A DNA stretch of 64,000 bases from Tricholoma matsutake (GCA_026075535.2 AP026538.1:8432001-8496000), one strand, 5' to 3'; positions 1 to 11,301 are shown, counted from the stretch's first letter. Program-made: numbers and translations. The notes: a model not told the origin generated them from the sequence alone.

Positions 1-85
1 CAAGGGTTGTTTGACCTGTTTTGTGGTGTCATTTTTGAGTTCCTTTTGCCGGTGCTTCCCTCCCCTGTGGAGGTTAGCAATTCTT

Positions 86-487
86 TTATCTTCTGTAAGA
101 TTTGTTGTATTGTGTTGCATTTGTTGCGTTTGCCCTTTTCCCATTGTTCTTTCTTTTGGTTTTCTCAGGTCTTGGCAACAGCGCATCTTGCTGCTTCAAG
201 GTTCCTAACTTCTTTAGGAGTATCTCTGGTCCTGGTCTTTGTGATGGCTTTCTGGGCCAAATCCAGTTCTTTTGCTTTCTTTTCAGAAAGCCTTTCTCTT
301 GTTTTTGCCATGGCCAGTCGTGCTCGGGCAAGGCTCTTTTCTTTTTCTTCGGAGAGCCTCCTCTTGTTTTGGCCACAATGTGTTGAATTTGTGACATTCT
401 GTCATTGGGCACCTCCCTTTCAGCGTCAACTCTGAGGAGATTTAGGGTATTTGGGAGGGCCCATTCAGCTCTTCTTGTATTCTCCAT
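86..487 (-). pseudogene. gypsy C region between protease and reverse transcriptase (fragment)
   Basis: A 133-codon open stretch, basic and Lys/Arg rich. It lies downstream of the protease remnant in element direction, where the protease-RT linker would be expected. No catalytic motif is visible. I place it in pol by position and continuity only. It may also include out-of-frame gag-pol sequence. Confidence 0.4.
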
Positions 488-688
488 GATTTGTTGGATT
501 TGAGCCCGTTGTTCTTCATCTTGGAACTCAAAGGTTCCCTTCTTCCAGTCGATGATCAGGTTTATCTCCTGCAGCTATGGCAGGCCCAGGATTACCAATT
601 CTTTGCCTAGTCCAGCGACTAGGTATTCCATTGGGTAGTTCCGTCCATTGATGTGGAGCCTCCCTTTCACATATCCTGTGATCATTCC

Positions 689-940
689 CTACTTGTTCAG
701 GGTTCCATCCATGTTTGTGGCCCAGATGGTGTAGCCTAAGGGATATGTCTTGATCCCTTCTTGTTCGATGAATTTTGAGTCAATAAAGACTCCTCCTGCT
801 CCAGAGTTGAGGAGTGCATTTGTTGCGACATCTTTCCCATTGTCTGACTCAGCTACCCAAATGGACAGGTGCATAGATTGTCTATTCATGGTAGCTAAGA
901 GTACAGATCCTACAGAGACTACAGCAGTGACTGGCGTCAT
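689..940 (-). pseudogene. gypsy C retropepsin-like protease remnant
   Basis: An 83-codon segment with the hallmark ALLNSGAGGVFID. In retroviral-type aspartic proteases the active site is D-S/T-G followed by a hydrophobic strand; here the catalytic Asp is Asn, a single G-to-A change. Upstream residues (ATMNRQSMHLSIWV) match the strand that normally precedes the active-site loop. With the Asp gone this copy cannot be an active protease. It lies between gag (higher coordinates) and the pol linker (lower coordinates), in the right order for a minus-strand Ty3 element. Confidence 0.7.
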
Positions 941-1212
941 ATCAGGCCGCTGTTCTAAAAACCTGATTTCTCAAGGAGATTGAGGGTTCATTCTCTTTCT
1001 TCTTTGTCTAGTTCATCCAGCATCATGCAGATCCTCTGGTAGGTGTCCACCCCAGTCTTCTTCTGGGTGAAGCGGTTTCAATAAGGAGGTGGTGCTGACC
1101 CTGTCTGGGTGGGGTTCTTTCCATCTTTATGGTCAGACAATCGGTGTCCAGGTTGGTGGAAGGTGAAACACAATCCCTTTCGGAGGTGTTCCACTCATTC
1201 TTGGTTGGTAAA

Positions 1213-2048
1213 TCAGTTAATGTCGAGAGAGGGCTGTCCTTTCTTCATTGTTTCTTTTGTCTTCTCATTCTGCCTGGTCTTCCCCAGGATTGCCATGGCC
1301 CATTTCCATTGGCCTTCATATTTCGAAGCTGCCTTTATCCAGCCTTTGAGAGTGTTGGGTACCATCTCCATTATGTGTACCCTCTTCAGTAGTTCAGGGT
1401 GCAGTCTGTCCATGAAGTACTTGATCATGGCTGCATCTTCAGTGATTCCTGTCCTGTCTTGAAACTTGCCACATATTCTTTGAGGTTCCCTGAACCTTGT
1501 TTGAGATTCTTAATCTCTGTCTTTGCTGTTCCAGCATCATTGATTGGTGAGAAGGCCTCTAAGACCTTCTGTTTGAAGTCTGCATATTCTCCAAATCCCT
1601 TGGATTGGTGCTGGTTGACAAATGCCTGCACCCAGGCAGCTGCTGTCCCTCCATTCATGAAGGACAGCGTGAAGATAATCTTCTTGTCATTTGTGTCATA
1701 GACCTGGTCATTGATTCACAGGTATAGGTCTATCTCCTGCAGGAACTTGGCAGTTTGTCCGCTCTCCTGAGAAGTCTGTGGGTGATCAGATTCAAATGTC
1801 CTTTGCAGACGTCATGGGTGTGGTTGCGGCAGGTTCAGACATCTCATTATAGAGGTCATCAATTTTGTCTGATAGGAAGTGGGTAGGTGTTTCAGGTGGG
1901 GGTGGGGTGTTTGTTCAAAGTCTTTGTTGGTGAGGTAATCTCCTCTTTGTCTTTTGGTTGATCTGTAGAACCAATGCTGTGCTGGGGTCAAGTAACAGAC
2001 TAGTCTTCCATTGTATCGGTACCAAGATGAACCTGGCTGTGGTTCCAC
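1213..2048 (-). pseudogene. gypsy C gag (capsid) pseudogene
   Basis: Three overlapping open stretches give gag-like sequence. One has the capsid core (TAAAWVQAFVNQHQSKG, then LKQGSGNLKEYVASF), typical of the Retrotrans_gag family. A following one has the MIKYFMDRLHPELLKRV segment with a Lys/Gln-rich tail. The N-terminal part (2048-1812) is in another frame. Gag would form the virus-like particle core. Frame changes separate the pieces, and no CCHC knuckle is clearly readable before the protease. Confidence 0.65.
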
Positions 2049-2157
2049 TTCTCTTGGTGGTCAGTCTGGGGTTTGTCTAGACCCAGGTCATTGTGGTGTG
2101 TTTTGAGACATATTGCCTACACCTAGGTAGGTGGGCTAGCAGATAGTTTGGATCTTA

Positions 2158-2811
2158 TGTTAAGGGCAAAGCCTCAACTACTTGATCTAGGCAATGTCAT
2201 TCAATGAGGTGCTTCCTCGATGAGTCATTTGGCACTAGTCTTACCTCGGAGTGTCCAACATAAGATAGGTAGTGCACTCTAGCAGGCCTTCTGTATAGAG
2301 TCATTTGGGGTTCACGGGTTCACGCAGTAAGGGGCTTCCTTAGTGGTTTTGAGTAAGTTCACGAGTTATGAGTTAAGACTGTAGATTGCCTAGATCTAAA
2401 CTAAGGACATCCCTACTATGAGTCACAGTACTTATACTAAGAGGGAGGTCCTTATCGTCCAATTGGAAAGGTAGATGCATATCAAGTAAGAATAGAAACA
2501 ATAAGCCTCATGCCTAGCATGAGGCATCTGATGTCAAGGAGTGCTGTGGTGCAGCATGTCGATCATGAGAGTCTGATGTCATGGACCCGATGTCAGGGGG
2601 TCACTGTATCACAGCATGTGTGGGAGTGGGTTCAGATGCATGGAGTCACCATGCATCAAGGGTGCCTTCCATGGGAAGGGGATCGAATGCATGTTGTCAG
2701 GATGCATCGTGGGTGCATCTGGTGTCAAGGGCATGCCTCAGGCATGAGTCAGGGAGTGCCTCCTGTCATTGGGTCGGTCGGGTTCCATGAGTTACAAGGA
2801 AAATTGTAACA
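2158..2811 (-). repeat. LTR of gypsy family C (5' LTR of the minus-strand element)
   Basis: In plus orientation the LTR begins TGTTAAGGGCAAAGCC and ends AAATTGTAACA. The segment around 2455-2600 (CCAATTGGAAAGG, then GCCTCATGCCTAGCATGAGG) is closely matched inside 56940-57040, a solo LTR of the same family. The palindrome CTCATGC-CTAG-GCATGAG is shared by both copies. The 2158 end borders the gag-pol body and the 2811 end borders copia sequence. Confidence 0.75.
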
Positions 2812-3283
2812 GCAGTCCAACACACAGTGCGATGAGGTCGAGAGATAGTAGTGTTGGCTTCAACAGGGTTATCCCATAAGATGGGAGAATGAGAACCTCC
2901 AAGGTGACCAGGTATAGACTCATTAAAGATGACATCACCAGAAAAATGGTACTTTCCAGTGAGATTGCAAACACACCAGCCAACATGATTTTCCTCATAA
3001 CCAACAAAAATGGGTTCAGAATGATGTGGTCCACCTCTGGTACACAGTTCAGCAGGAATGTGCACAAATCACTGGCACCCCCATACATGAAGGTGGGACA
3101 AGTCTGGTTTGGATCTCTCCATGCGCTCATACAGGGTGATGTTGTTAGGAAGAGTAGTTGTAGGTGAGGGGATTTTGCAGATATTGTATTGTGAGTATGG
3201 CATCACCTAGAAAAGATGAAGGAAGACCAGAGTCTGCCAACGACATCTGAGTGCCATCCTCAAGAGTGTGAGCATAACTATAA
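2812..3283 (-). pseudogene. copia integrase C-terminal region (broken)
   Basis: Conceptual minus-strand reading starts with a segment directly continuing the integrase core after the solo LTR (AHTLEDGTQMSLADSGLPSS, where family members have the NGxAER...W helix region). It later reaches FVGYEENHVGWCVCNLTGKY and DVIFNESIPG, the classic copia string (FVGY...GY...SRDVIFNE). At least two frame changes and stops separate these parts. The 2812 edge is where the gypsy C LTR is inserted. Confidence 0.75.
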
Positions 3284-3288
3284 GGGCA

Positions 3289-3714
3289 ACCTCAGCCTCT
3301 AGCAAAGGGAAATCTGAAGTTAAAATTATACTACATATTACAGGGATTGGGGGCACACCTAGCAAAGGGAAATCCAAAGAGAAAACTCTAAGGATCCCTT
3401 TGCCAATGCCCAGTATATGTGAAGACTGCAAAAATCAAATAATAATCTAAAAATAGAAAAGGTGGAGATAGGCAGATCAAGGCTGCCGAATGACATCATA
3501 CCAAGGGGTATATGTTGGAAGGGGTGCTCCGCCTCTAAATATAAAACTGTCAACATGCACAAATGTGATAGAAAGGGAAATTAGTAATAAAATCTGGAAA
3601 AATCATAGAAAATGAAGAATAGAAGGAAATGAAGTGAGGAAAAATATAGGACGAACATAAAAAATAGGAGAAACACACAGGGCACCCCCCTGAGTCCCCC
3701 CTAGTCCCTTTACA
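3289..3714 (-). repeat. Solo LTR of gypsy family D
   Basis: A 426 bp minus-oriented sequence beginning TGTAAAGGGACTAGG and ending GGTTGCCCTTATA. It matches the 5' LTR at 51117-51553 nearly throughout, and its first bases match the 3' LTR start at 63985. It is flanked by a perfect 5 bp duplication, ATAAC (3284-3288 and 3715-3719). Removing it with one ATAAC restores the copia integrase frame. The terminus is TG...TA rather than TG...CA in both complete copies. Confidence 0.85.
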
Positions 3715-3872
3715 ATAACACTCAGCTTTTCCATTCTGTGAGTGGGCATATGGTGCAGTGATTTGTTGAGTGATGCCCCATGTAGTCAAATACTTCCCAA
3801 ACTCTCCTTGAATAAGTTCCTTAGCACCATCACAACAGATAACACAGACTCAATGACCAGACTTCAGTTCCC
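3715..3872 (-). pseudogene. copia integrase core fragment
   Basis: Minus-strand reading gives CDGAKELIQGEFGKYL and WGITQQITAPYAHSQNGKAE. The second string is the copia integrase signature around the third acidic residue (TAPYxxxQNGxAE). A stop lies just upstream. The segment continues from 26049-26400, on the other side of gypsy A. Confidence 0.8.
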
Positions 3873-4092
3873 TGTAAGAGTGCCTCTTACTCTTTCTGCA
3901 CCATTACTTCATTTCTTACATTTCTCGCATCACCCATTTACCTTACCTAATGTCCATGATCATGTCTTGATCACATGGCCCCAGATCATTATTGTATGAT
4001 GTAAACTAATACTTTTCTTATCTTGGATTCATACCATCATCTAGTTTACATCGTTCCATCTCTTAAGTGTTGGGAGCTCTAACCCTCTTCCA
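3873..4092 (+). repeat. 5' LTR of gypsy A
   Basis: 220 bp, starts TGTAAGAGTGCCTCTTACTC, ends GGGAGCTCTAACCCTCTTCCA with the duplication TTCCC on its left. It is nearly identical to 25829-26048; the visible differences are mostly C/T or G/A. Confidence 0.9.
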
Positions 4093-4569
4093 CTTTTTTT
4101 AAAACTCGATCTTGGCTGAAGCATGGTACACCACCCAAAACCTTTTCAACCGTGAAGCCACACCAATGTAGAACAGGCTAATAGACCTAATAAGTGTTAT
4201 CTGTCCCACCCTTTCCAAATGGCAACATCACCTTTATCAAACAAGCAAGAACACCTCCAAGAATGTATAACAACACCCATGCTGTCATGGGCTTGCCAGC
4301 AAGAACCCACAGAAGCTCAGAACCACACACACCTTTTACACATTCCCTATCTCCACTGTGATAATTCCTGATGTATTTTTCAACATTACTCCACAATGAC
4401 CCACCTTACCCTGCTGTATAATTGGATGCACAACCTGCACCTCCATCTCCACACCTGCATTATTTTACCCTTTACACACAATTGAGTGCCTCACAAGCTG
4501 TCTTGCCAACCCTCATTACTGACATCATTGATGACTCGCAGTCAGATGTGACAACAGCGTGCCCACAGC

Positions 4570-5306
4570 ATGCATACAAGCAACTCCTCACTGCTTACAT
4601 ATGCACCCTTGTATAGTCCTCCTACTTTGCCCACCATTCCTGCAAACACTGGTCACCCTGCTCCTGCACTGTTACCCTGTCCACCACTGCCCAATAGCAC
4701 AGACGACTCAGACAAAGAATCTGAGTTACCATTCATGATCATGGCCCCACTTGTCAACTTATTGTATGTGCTTGCTGAAGTACAACAGAGCTCCCTGAAC
4801 ATGGCACCCATTCTGTCTCCTGGTACCCTGACAATCCCCATCCTTCACACATTTGAAACTGCCTGCCACCATTATTCTGCAAACAAAGAGATTGCTGCCA
4901 ATGACCAGGTTGGCAGGATTCTTTACAACTTCGAGTCTGCTACTGTACAGTCTTGGGTCCTTGTGGAGGAAGACCATCTCACTACCTTAACTTTCAAGGT
5001 CTCCATGACAGAATTCAAACTCAAGTTCCTGGCATGCTCCTGGGAGGACAAGCTGATCCAGGATCAGATTGCCTTCCAATCCACCACACCCTTCCTCACT
5101 TGGATCAACAAGGTACACAACACCAATGATGAACTCCATGCTGCTGGCTCTTCCTACTACGTCACCCCTCACAAACACCTTGTCCCATGCCTCTCACCAG
5201 CCCTTAAATGTTTGTACAACAGCAACAGCAGTGTGCCATCTGGCGCCACTGTATAGATGCTGGACACAATCACCACACTTGAAGAATGGCAAGAACATGC
5301 TGCCTA
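4570..5306 (+). pseudogene. gypsy A gag, N-terminal part
   Basis: A 228-codon open frame with a low-complexity Pro/Thr N-terminus, then a capsid-like core: FETACHHYSANKEIA, LYNFESATVQSWVLVEEDHL, MTEFKLKFLACSWEDKLIQDQI, FLTWINKVHNTNDEL. This layout is typical of agaricomycete chromoviral gag. A stop at 5254-5256 is followed in frame by MLDTITTLEEWQEHAA, then the coding sequence is cut by gypsy B at the duplicated GCCTA. The rest of gag resumes at 13757. The leader between 4093 and 4570 contains only short open frames. Confidence 0.75.
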
Positions 5307-6014
5307 TGTCAAGAACCATTCCTCACCCAATCAGAACCCGCATCCATCCAACCCTTTCCCGCACGTCGAACCCAACATTTGTCTATGCCTCCCAATTTCA
5401 TTCCTGGCCGCCTTGCACTGCCCACACTGCTGTGCACCAGGCCACCTTGTACAGCACCCATGGCTGCCTTCCCAAGGCCACCATCTCTATTGAAAATTTG
5501 ACTATGGATTGCTGTGCGGCTCCCGCTAGGTAATTTATCTATGCAGTTGAGACACTGCTGCAGTCTTCATTCCTGTTCTGCATTATTCCAGACTACAGTA
5601 TTTAAGCTTAGTTAGTTTCCACCTTGTATTCCTCAGTTCATATATCGACATAGACTCGACTTATATCCTGCCAATCTAAACCTTCTTCTACTCCAACCTC
5701 AGTTCTCTAAGAGTCTGAACTCCATTCAACTCGACCTCTAGTCTCCCTCTGAAGTTCTAATCTCACCTGAACTTAACCTAAGTCCCTCCGTACTCCTCCC
5801 CGCATTTACCCACACTTCCCCACTCCTACCTCCAAACCTTTGACTTGAAATTAGGACACCAGATGAGGTGAAGGGTGCAGCTTCTTACAAGCTGAAGCCA
5901 AGTCCTTTCTGTTTCCCCTCCCACAGAATCTGCATCAACCTGACAAACTCCCACTATTATCACCCGCAGTGTCTGATCAGATTCCGATGTGTCCTCTAGG
6001 ATCAGTTCTTAACA
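5307..6014 (+). repeat. 5' LTR of gypsy B
   Basis: 708 bp, starting TGTCAAGAACC and ending GATCAGTTCTTAACA. A TATA-like TATTTAAG lies near 5600, suitable for Pol II initiation. Compared with the 3' LTR, many differences are CpG in one copy against CpA or TpG in the other (for example CCTCGCC/CCTCACC near the start). Confidence 0.9.
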
Positions 6015-6338
6015 GTTATATAGAAAACCACACTTCACTTGTCTCTTTTCCTCCTATGACCCCAACAGAAACTCACCAGCACACAACCAGAAACCCTCAG
6101 CGCGCCAGTACCATTCCAGGGATCTCTGCAATTTAGTGATCCACCCTACCTAGCCCACAACCCACCACTACATTTGGAGTATCTTCCAGACCTTCCAACA
6201 TTTTCCAACTGAGCCCCATCAATCAGTGCCAATCTCATGTCCACTCGTGACCCGCACCCTTCCACCAACCTGGAAGGTTTTTGATCAAGAACTTCCCTTG
6301 AGTATGTAGGAGGCATCAACCAGCCTGAACCCTATGGG

Positions 6339-7424
6339 TTGGAAGATCCTGGTCTAGAGGACGGACCCCCCGGCAGACCCGACGACCCTAGCAGTCCTGA
6401 CGGCCCTGGGGGTGACCCCAATCCAAATGATCCAGATGATCAACCTCCCACAGGGGGAAACCCTGATCCAGGGGATAGGTTTATAGATGTCCTTTACAAC
6501 CTCTCGGAGAGTATCTGCACCCTTCGACAAAATAATGCACCCAAGACCGAGAAAATCAAAGTTCGTGATCCCGACACTTTCGATGGCACCAACCCAAAGA
6601 AACTTAGAGACTTTCTAGTCTCGTGTAATCTTCATTTCCGCGACCGCCCACATGTATTCTCTTCTGATGAGAAAAAGATCATATTTATCCTTTCTTATCT
6701 TAAAGGATCAGCTCTCAGTTGGTTTGAGCCTGGTCTTAATGATCCAACTGATTCCGCACACTGGATGTGGGACTATGAAGCTTTCCTTGCTGAGCTGGAA
6801 AGTAACTTCGGCCCGCACGACCCGGTCAGAGATGTGGAAAAAGCTCTCTCTGACTTAACAATGAAGAAAGATGAACGTATCATGAAATATAATGTTGACT
6901 TCTGGGAATTAGCTTCTAGGGTCAATTGGAATGAAGCAGCCCTTCATGACCGCTATTTCTGTGGTCTTCTGCTCCGACTTCACATAAAAGTTCTCTGGGG
7001 TGGTAAACCCAATACTCTTGCAGAACTACGCTTGAAAGCGCAGGACAGCGACGACATCTACTGGATGCAAGAAGATGAATCCCATTTTGAAACTAAGAGT
7101 TCTAGTAACTCTTCCAACCCTGTCAAGAAGGACACCCCCAAAAGTTCCTCCCAATCCACCAATCAATCCTCTTCGAACTCTGCCCATGGTAGCTCCTCCA
7201 GTCAGCAGTCTTCCACGACAAAGAACACTTCCAAGCTGTCCATCTCTGATAAGTTGGGGAAGAACGGCAAGCTTACTGCAGAAGAACGAGAATGTCACAT
7301 GAGGGAAAGACTTTGCCTCTACTGCAGTGAGGAAGGGCATGTAGCTGGGAACTGCCCGAAATCTAAAGCCACAAAAGCCCGCGCTTCCACTGTCATTCCC
7401 AAATCTGTGGACTCAGAAAAATAG
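6339..7424 (+). CDS. gag: gypsy B Gag (capsid-nucleocapsid)
   Basis: An uninterrupted 361-codon frame. An acidic Pro/Asp/Gly-rich N-terminus (about residues 1-55) is followed by the capsid core: FDGTNPKKLRDFLVSCNLHF, LSYLKGSALSWFEPGL, FLAELESNFGPHD, FCGLLLRLHIKVLWGG (about 85-235). Then comes a Ser/Thr/Asn-rich linker and a CCHC zinc knuckle, CLYCSEEGHVAGNC, near residue 325. Gag forms the virus-like particle and the knuckle binds the element RNA. An earlier ATG at 6238 runs into a stop, so the present start may be internal to a longer ancestral gag. It ends 56 bp before the pol frame. Confidence 0.85.
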   Translation: MEDPGLEDGPPGRPDDPSSPDGPGGDPNPNDPDDQPPTGGNPDPGDRFIDVLYNLSESICTLRQNNAPKTEKIKVRDPDTFDGTNPKKLRDFLVSCNLHFRDRPHVFSSDEKKIIFILSYLKGSALSWFEPGLNDPTDSAHWMWDYEAFLAELESNFGPHDPVRDVEKALSDLTMKKDERIMKYNVDFWELASRVNWNEAALHDRYFCGLLLRLHIKVLWGGKPNTLAELRLKAQDSDDIYWMQEDESHFETKSSSNSSNPVKKDTPKSSSQSTNQSSSNSAHGSSSSQQSSTTKNTSKLSISDKLGKNGKLTAEERECHMRERLCLYCSEEGHVAGNCPKSKATKARASTVIPKSVDSEK

Positions 7425-7480
7425 TCCGCAACCCTCAGGATACAGCCATTGGGGCTGGGGGTTGCATTGACCTTACCCAC

Positions 7481-8830
7481 TTGGCTGCCTACATTCGTCT
7501 CAATGTGTCCGCTCTTTCTGACCCTGACTCCCTAACCATTCTTTTAACCTTTCCCAACTCTGCTGCCCCTTTCCGAACCCTTATCAACTCTGGCTCCTCC
7601 CACTGCTTCCTTGACTCCTCTTTCATGTTGGATAACCAACTCAGCATGGAATCCATTAACCCGATTGGTTTACGACTCTTTGATGGATCTTGCAACTCCA
7701 CCATAACTCAGGTCATCAAGCTTCCGGTCACCTTCCCTGCTGGTGAAGTGTTCAATTTGTCATTCTATGTAACCTCGCTCAACTCTTCCTGTTCCACTGT
7801 ACTCAGTCATAACTGGCTGAAGCAATACAATCCATTGATTGACTGGTCTTCAAGCCAACTCGCTTTCCGCTCTGCAGATCATAGAAGTCCAGCACCCCTG
7901 ACATCACCTTTGTCCCTGAACCTTCCAGTAGAAATCCTTGAATCCTCTGCACTTTCTGAACCCCCCATTCCTCCTAAGTTTACACCTCCCAACATCTCTT
8001 TCATCAATGCTGCTGCTTATGTGCATGCTAGCAAACTTCCTGGGGCAGTAGCTTTTCAGATGACCTTCGCTCCAGAAGGGTTATCCGCCCACTCCACCCA
8101 ATCTGCTAACTCATCTGACCTTTCCGATATTCTGCCCGAGTATCACAAATTCGCTGATGTCTTTAATAAGACTAAAGCAGATACCCTTCCTCCGCATTGG
8201 TCTTACAACCTCAAGATAGAGACAGAAGACAACACTCCTCTGCCTCCAGGCCGCATGGATTCTCTCTCCCCCTCTGAATTAGAAGCCTTACAAGTCTTTA
8301 TTGACAAAAATGTCTGCTCAGGTTTCATCCGCCCATCCAAGTCTCCGCATGGCACCCTGATTCTCTTCATCAAGAAGAAGGACGGTAGTCTCCAACTTTG
8401 TGTCAACTACCGAGGACTTAACTGTCTTATGAAGAAGGACCACTACCCACTTCCGCTCATTTCTGACCTCCTTGACTCTCCCTGCAAAGCCCACTTATTC
8501 ACCAAGATAGACTTGCAGCATGCTTATCACCTAGTCTGCATCGCTGATGGTGATGAGTGGAAAACCACTTTCCACACCTGCTATGGATCCTTTGAGTGGT
8601 TGGTGGTTCCCTTTGGACTCACTAATGCACCTGCAGCTTTCCAGCGGTTTATGAACGACATCTTCAGTGACATGCTGGATGTTTGTGTCATCATGTACCT
8701 CAACGACATGCTAATCTACTCCGATGACAAGTCCCAGCACAGGGCTCATGTCAAAGAAGTCCTCTGCCGTCTCCGGAAAATGGACTTTACGCCTCTCCAC
8801 AGAAATGTGAGTTCCACAAAGACACCATTG
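7481..8830 (+). pseudogene. gypsy B Pol, part 1: protease and reverse transcriptase
   Basis: Protease is at the start: TLINSGSSHCFLDSSFM, where the normal active site is DSG. The catalytic Asp is Asn here (codon AAC at 7586-7588). RT follows with FIKKKDGSLQLCVNYRGLN, LFTKIDLQHAYHLVCI, VPFGLTNAPAAFQRFMND and YLNDMLIYSDD. The last motif is YLDD in active enzymes, so one catalytic Asp is also lost. About 8780, a one-base loss moves the reading frame; from there translation continues correctly in the frame of the next entry. Confidence 0.85.
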
Positions 8831-8847
8831 AATATCTTGGTTTCATC

Positions 8848-9627
8848 TTGTCACTGGATGGACTGCGGATGTCCAAGGATAAAGTCAAAACTGTGCTCGA
8901 CTGGCCCGAGCCTAGGAAAGTTAAGGATATACAATCCTTCTTAGGCTTTTGCAACTTTTACCGCCACTTCATTAACGGCTATTCAGACATTGTCATTCCA
9001 CTCACCTGCTTGACGCAGAAATCCGCACCCTGGGACTTCAACAAGAAGTGCCGTGACACTTTTGAAAAGCTCAAACAAGAATTCACTCACGCCCCTGTCT
9101 TAACCCAATGGGTACCCAACTCACAGATGGTACTCGAAACCGATGCTTCCGACTATGCCCTAGCAGCTATCCTTTCAGTTTACACTACAGATGGAGAAAT
9201 CCATCCAGTCACTTTTCATTCCCGCTCCTTTAATCCCGCTGAACTAAATTATGACACCCATGATAAGGAACTCTTGGCCATTTTCGAAGCCTTCAAACAC
9301 TGGTGGCAGTATTTTGAGGGTTCCACAAACCCGGTTGATGTGGTCACTGACCACAAAAATCTTGGGTACTTCAGCACTACTAAGTTACTCACCCGCCGCC
9401 AGGCCCGTTGGTCTGAATACCTTTCCCAGTTCAATCTCATCATCCGCTTCTGCCCTGGAAAATTAGGGGCCAAGCCAGATGCACTCACTAGATGTTGGGA
9501 CATCTACCGCAAAGGGGGAAATAGCGACTTCGCCTCCGTAAACCCAACCAACTTCCAACCTGTATTCACACAGGAACAGCTCACCTCTTCCCTTCGCACC
9601 ACCTATTTTGCCACACCCATCCTTTGA
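8848..9627 (+). pseudogene. gypsy B Pol, part 2: RT thumb and RNase H
   Basis: 259-codon frame continuing RT after the frameshift. Recognisable strings are SKDKVKTVLDWPEPRKVKDI, QSFLGFCNFYRHFINGYSDI, then the RNase H domain: LETDASDYALAAILSV, HPVTFHSRSFNPAELNYDTH, DKELLAIFEAFKHW, VTDHKNLGYFSTTK and LTRRQARWSEYLSQF. RNase H degrades the RNA of the RNA-DNA hybrid. This part is well preserved. A stop at 9625-9627 ends the frame before the integrase. Confidence 0.88.
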
Positions 9628-9639
9628 CAAGCAGTAATC

Positions 9640-10094
9640 ATGGATGTTGAGAAACTTCACCATGACATCTGCACCTCCCTACCCCTTGACCCCTTATCAT
9701 CTGCACATCTTCTGACACCTGTCAACCCCAACTGGACTGGACCATAGATGAGGCAGGTCTTCTCTGCCAATTCGACCAGATTTATGTTCCGGACATTGTG
9801 GATCTTTGCCTCAAGGTCCTTCAATACACACACGATCATATCCTCTCCGTCCACTTTGGACAAAACAAAACCCAGCAGCTTGTCTGCCGGGAATATGTCT
9901 GGCCAAACCTCCGCACCTTTGTCCAGGAATTCTGCAAATCCTGTACAACTTGCAAGTGATCCAAATTGCCTTGACACAAGCCCTACGGATTCCTAAAGCA
10001 ACTTCCAATTCCAGAACAACCTTGGAATTCCATCTCCATGGACTTCATTGAGCAACTACCTGACTCTGATGGTCACACTGCTATTCTGGTCATC
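9640..10094 (+). pseudogene. gypsy B integrase, N-terminal half
   Basis: Conceptual translation gives the HHCC zinc region (LQYTHDHILSVHFGQNK, then EFCKSCTTCK) and the start of the catalytic core ([20 protein letters not shown]). D of MDFIE is the first catalytic acid. At least three stops or frame changes lie between 9730 and 10020. The core is cut at 10095 by a solo LTR, with TCATC duplicated at both sides, and continues at 10800. Confidence 0.8.
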
Positions 10095-10799
10095 TGTTAA
10101 GAACTGATCCTAGAGGGTTCATCGGAATCTGAACGGACACTGTGGGTGTTGTTTATGGAAGGGTGTCGGGTCGTTGCAGATTCTGCAGGAGGGGAACGGA
10201 AAGGACTTGGCTTCAGCTTGTAAGAAGCTGCGCCCTTCACCTTGTCTGGTGTCCTAATTTCAAGTTGGAGGTTTGGAGGTAGGAACAGGAAAGTGCAGGT
10301 AAACACGGGAAGGAATACAGAGGGACTTAGGTTAAGTTCAGATGAGGTTAGAACTTCAGAGGGAGACTGGAGGTTGAGTCGAATGGAGTTCAGACTCTTA
10401 GAGAACTGAGGATGGAGTAGAAGGAGGTTTGGATTGGCAGATTAAAGTTGAGTCTATGTTGATATATGAACTGAGGAATACAAGGCAAAACTAACTAAGC
10501 TTAAATACTGTAGTCTGGAATAATGCGGAACAGGAACAAAGACTGCAGCAGTGTCTCGACTGCATAGATAAATTATCTAGTGGGAGCCGCACAGGAATCC
10601 ATAGTCAAATTTGCAATAGAGACAGCAGCCTTGGGAAGGCAGCCGTGGATGCTGTACAAGGCGGCCTGGTGCACAGCAGTGTGGGCAGTGCAAGGCAGCC
10701 GGGAGCGAAATCGGGAGGCATAGACAAAAGTCATGTTCGATGTGCGGGAAAGGGTCGGATGGATGCAGGTTCTGATCGGGCGAGGAACGGTTCTTGACA
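10095..10799 (-). repeat. Solo LTR of gypsy B family inside gypsy B
   Basis: 705 bp, minus orientation (plus strand reads TGTTAAGAACTGATCC...GGTTCTTGACA). It matches the LTRs at 5307 and 13033 along its whole length and is flanked by a perfect TSD TCATC (10090-10094, 10800-10804). A family member integrated into its relative and later lost its body by LTR-LTR recombination. Confidence 0.93.
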
Positions 10800-11300
10800 T
10801 CATCGTTGACTGTCTCACCAAACAAGGCATCTTCATCCCAACTGTCAATGAAATCACAGCCCAAGAACTAGTCAACCTGTTTGTCCTCCACGTCTTCTCC
10901 AAGCATGGCATCCCGTTGCATGTCACTTGTGACCAGGGATCCAAGTTCGTCTCCCATTTCTTCTGCTCCCTTGGAAAAGCGCTCGACATGCGGATCCACT
11001 TCACTTCTGGTTATCACCCGCAAGGTGATGGTCAGACAGAATGACTTAACCAGACCTTGGAGCAGTACCTCCAGATCTTCTGCAACTATCAGCAAGACGA
11101 CTGGTCTCACCTCTTACCCTTGGGGGCAAATTTGCCTACAACAATGCTCCCTCCACCTCTACAGATGTATCCCCTTTCTTTGCCAACAAAGGCTATCACC
11201 CAAACATTTCCATTTTCCCAGAACATGACTTAGCCTCACAACGCGCCCGTGAGTTCATCGTCGATTTAGATGACCTTCATCAGGAACTTCAGAAACAACT
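10800..11300 (+). pseudogene. gypsy B integrase, catalytic core second half
   Basis: Continues the core after the solo LTR: VDCLTKQGIFIPTVNEITAQ, ELVNLFVLHVFSKHGIPLHV, TCDQGSKFVSHFF (second acid in CDQG, family TSDRG), then FTSGYHPQGDGQTE (third catalytic Glu). Stops or shifts follow near 11041 and 11231. The remaining part (SLPTKAITQTFPFSQN in a shifted frame) matches the region before the C-terminal domain. Confidence 0.82.
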
Positions 11301-11301
11301 T

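Larger units (their letters stand above)
1..2157 (-). mobile_element. Ty3/gypsy element, family C (5' part, runs off window)
   Basis: Minus-strand LTR retrotransposon entering from the left edge. In element order it has its 5' LTR at 2158-2811, a broken gag (about 2048-1213), an aspartic protease remnant (940-689) and a linker (487-86); the rest of pol lies outside the window. The LTR is shared with the solo LTR at 56602-57238. The element sits in the copia element that resumes at 2812. All reading frames are interrupted, so it is a dead copy. Confidence 0.8.

Noticed and set aside
5069..5533. 154-codon frame spanning gypsy A gag and the gypsy B 5' LTR
   Set aside because: It crosses the insertion point and reads gag out of frame; coincidental.
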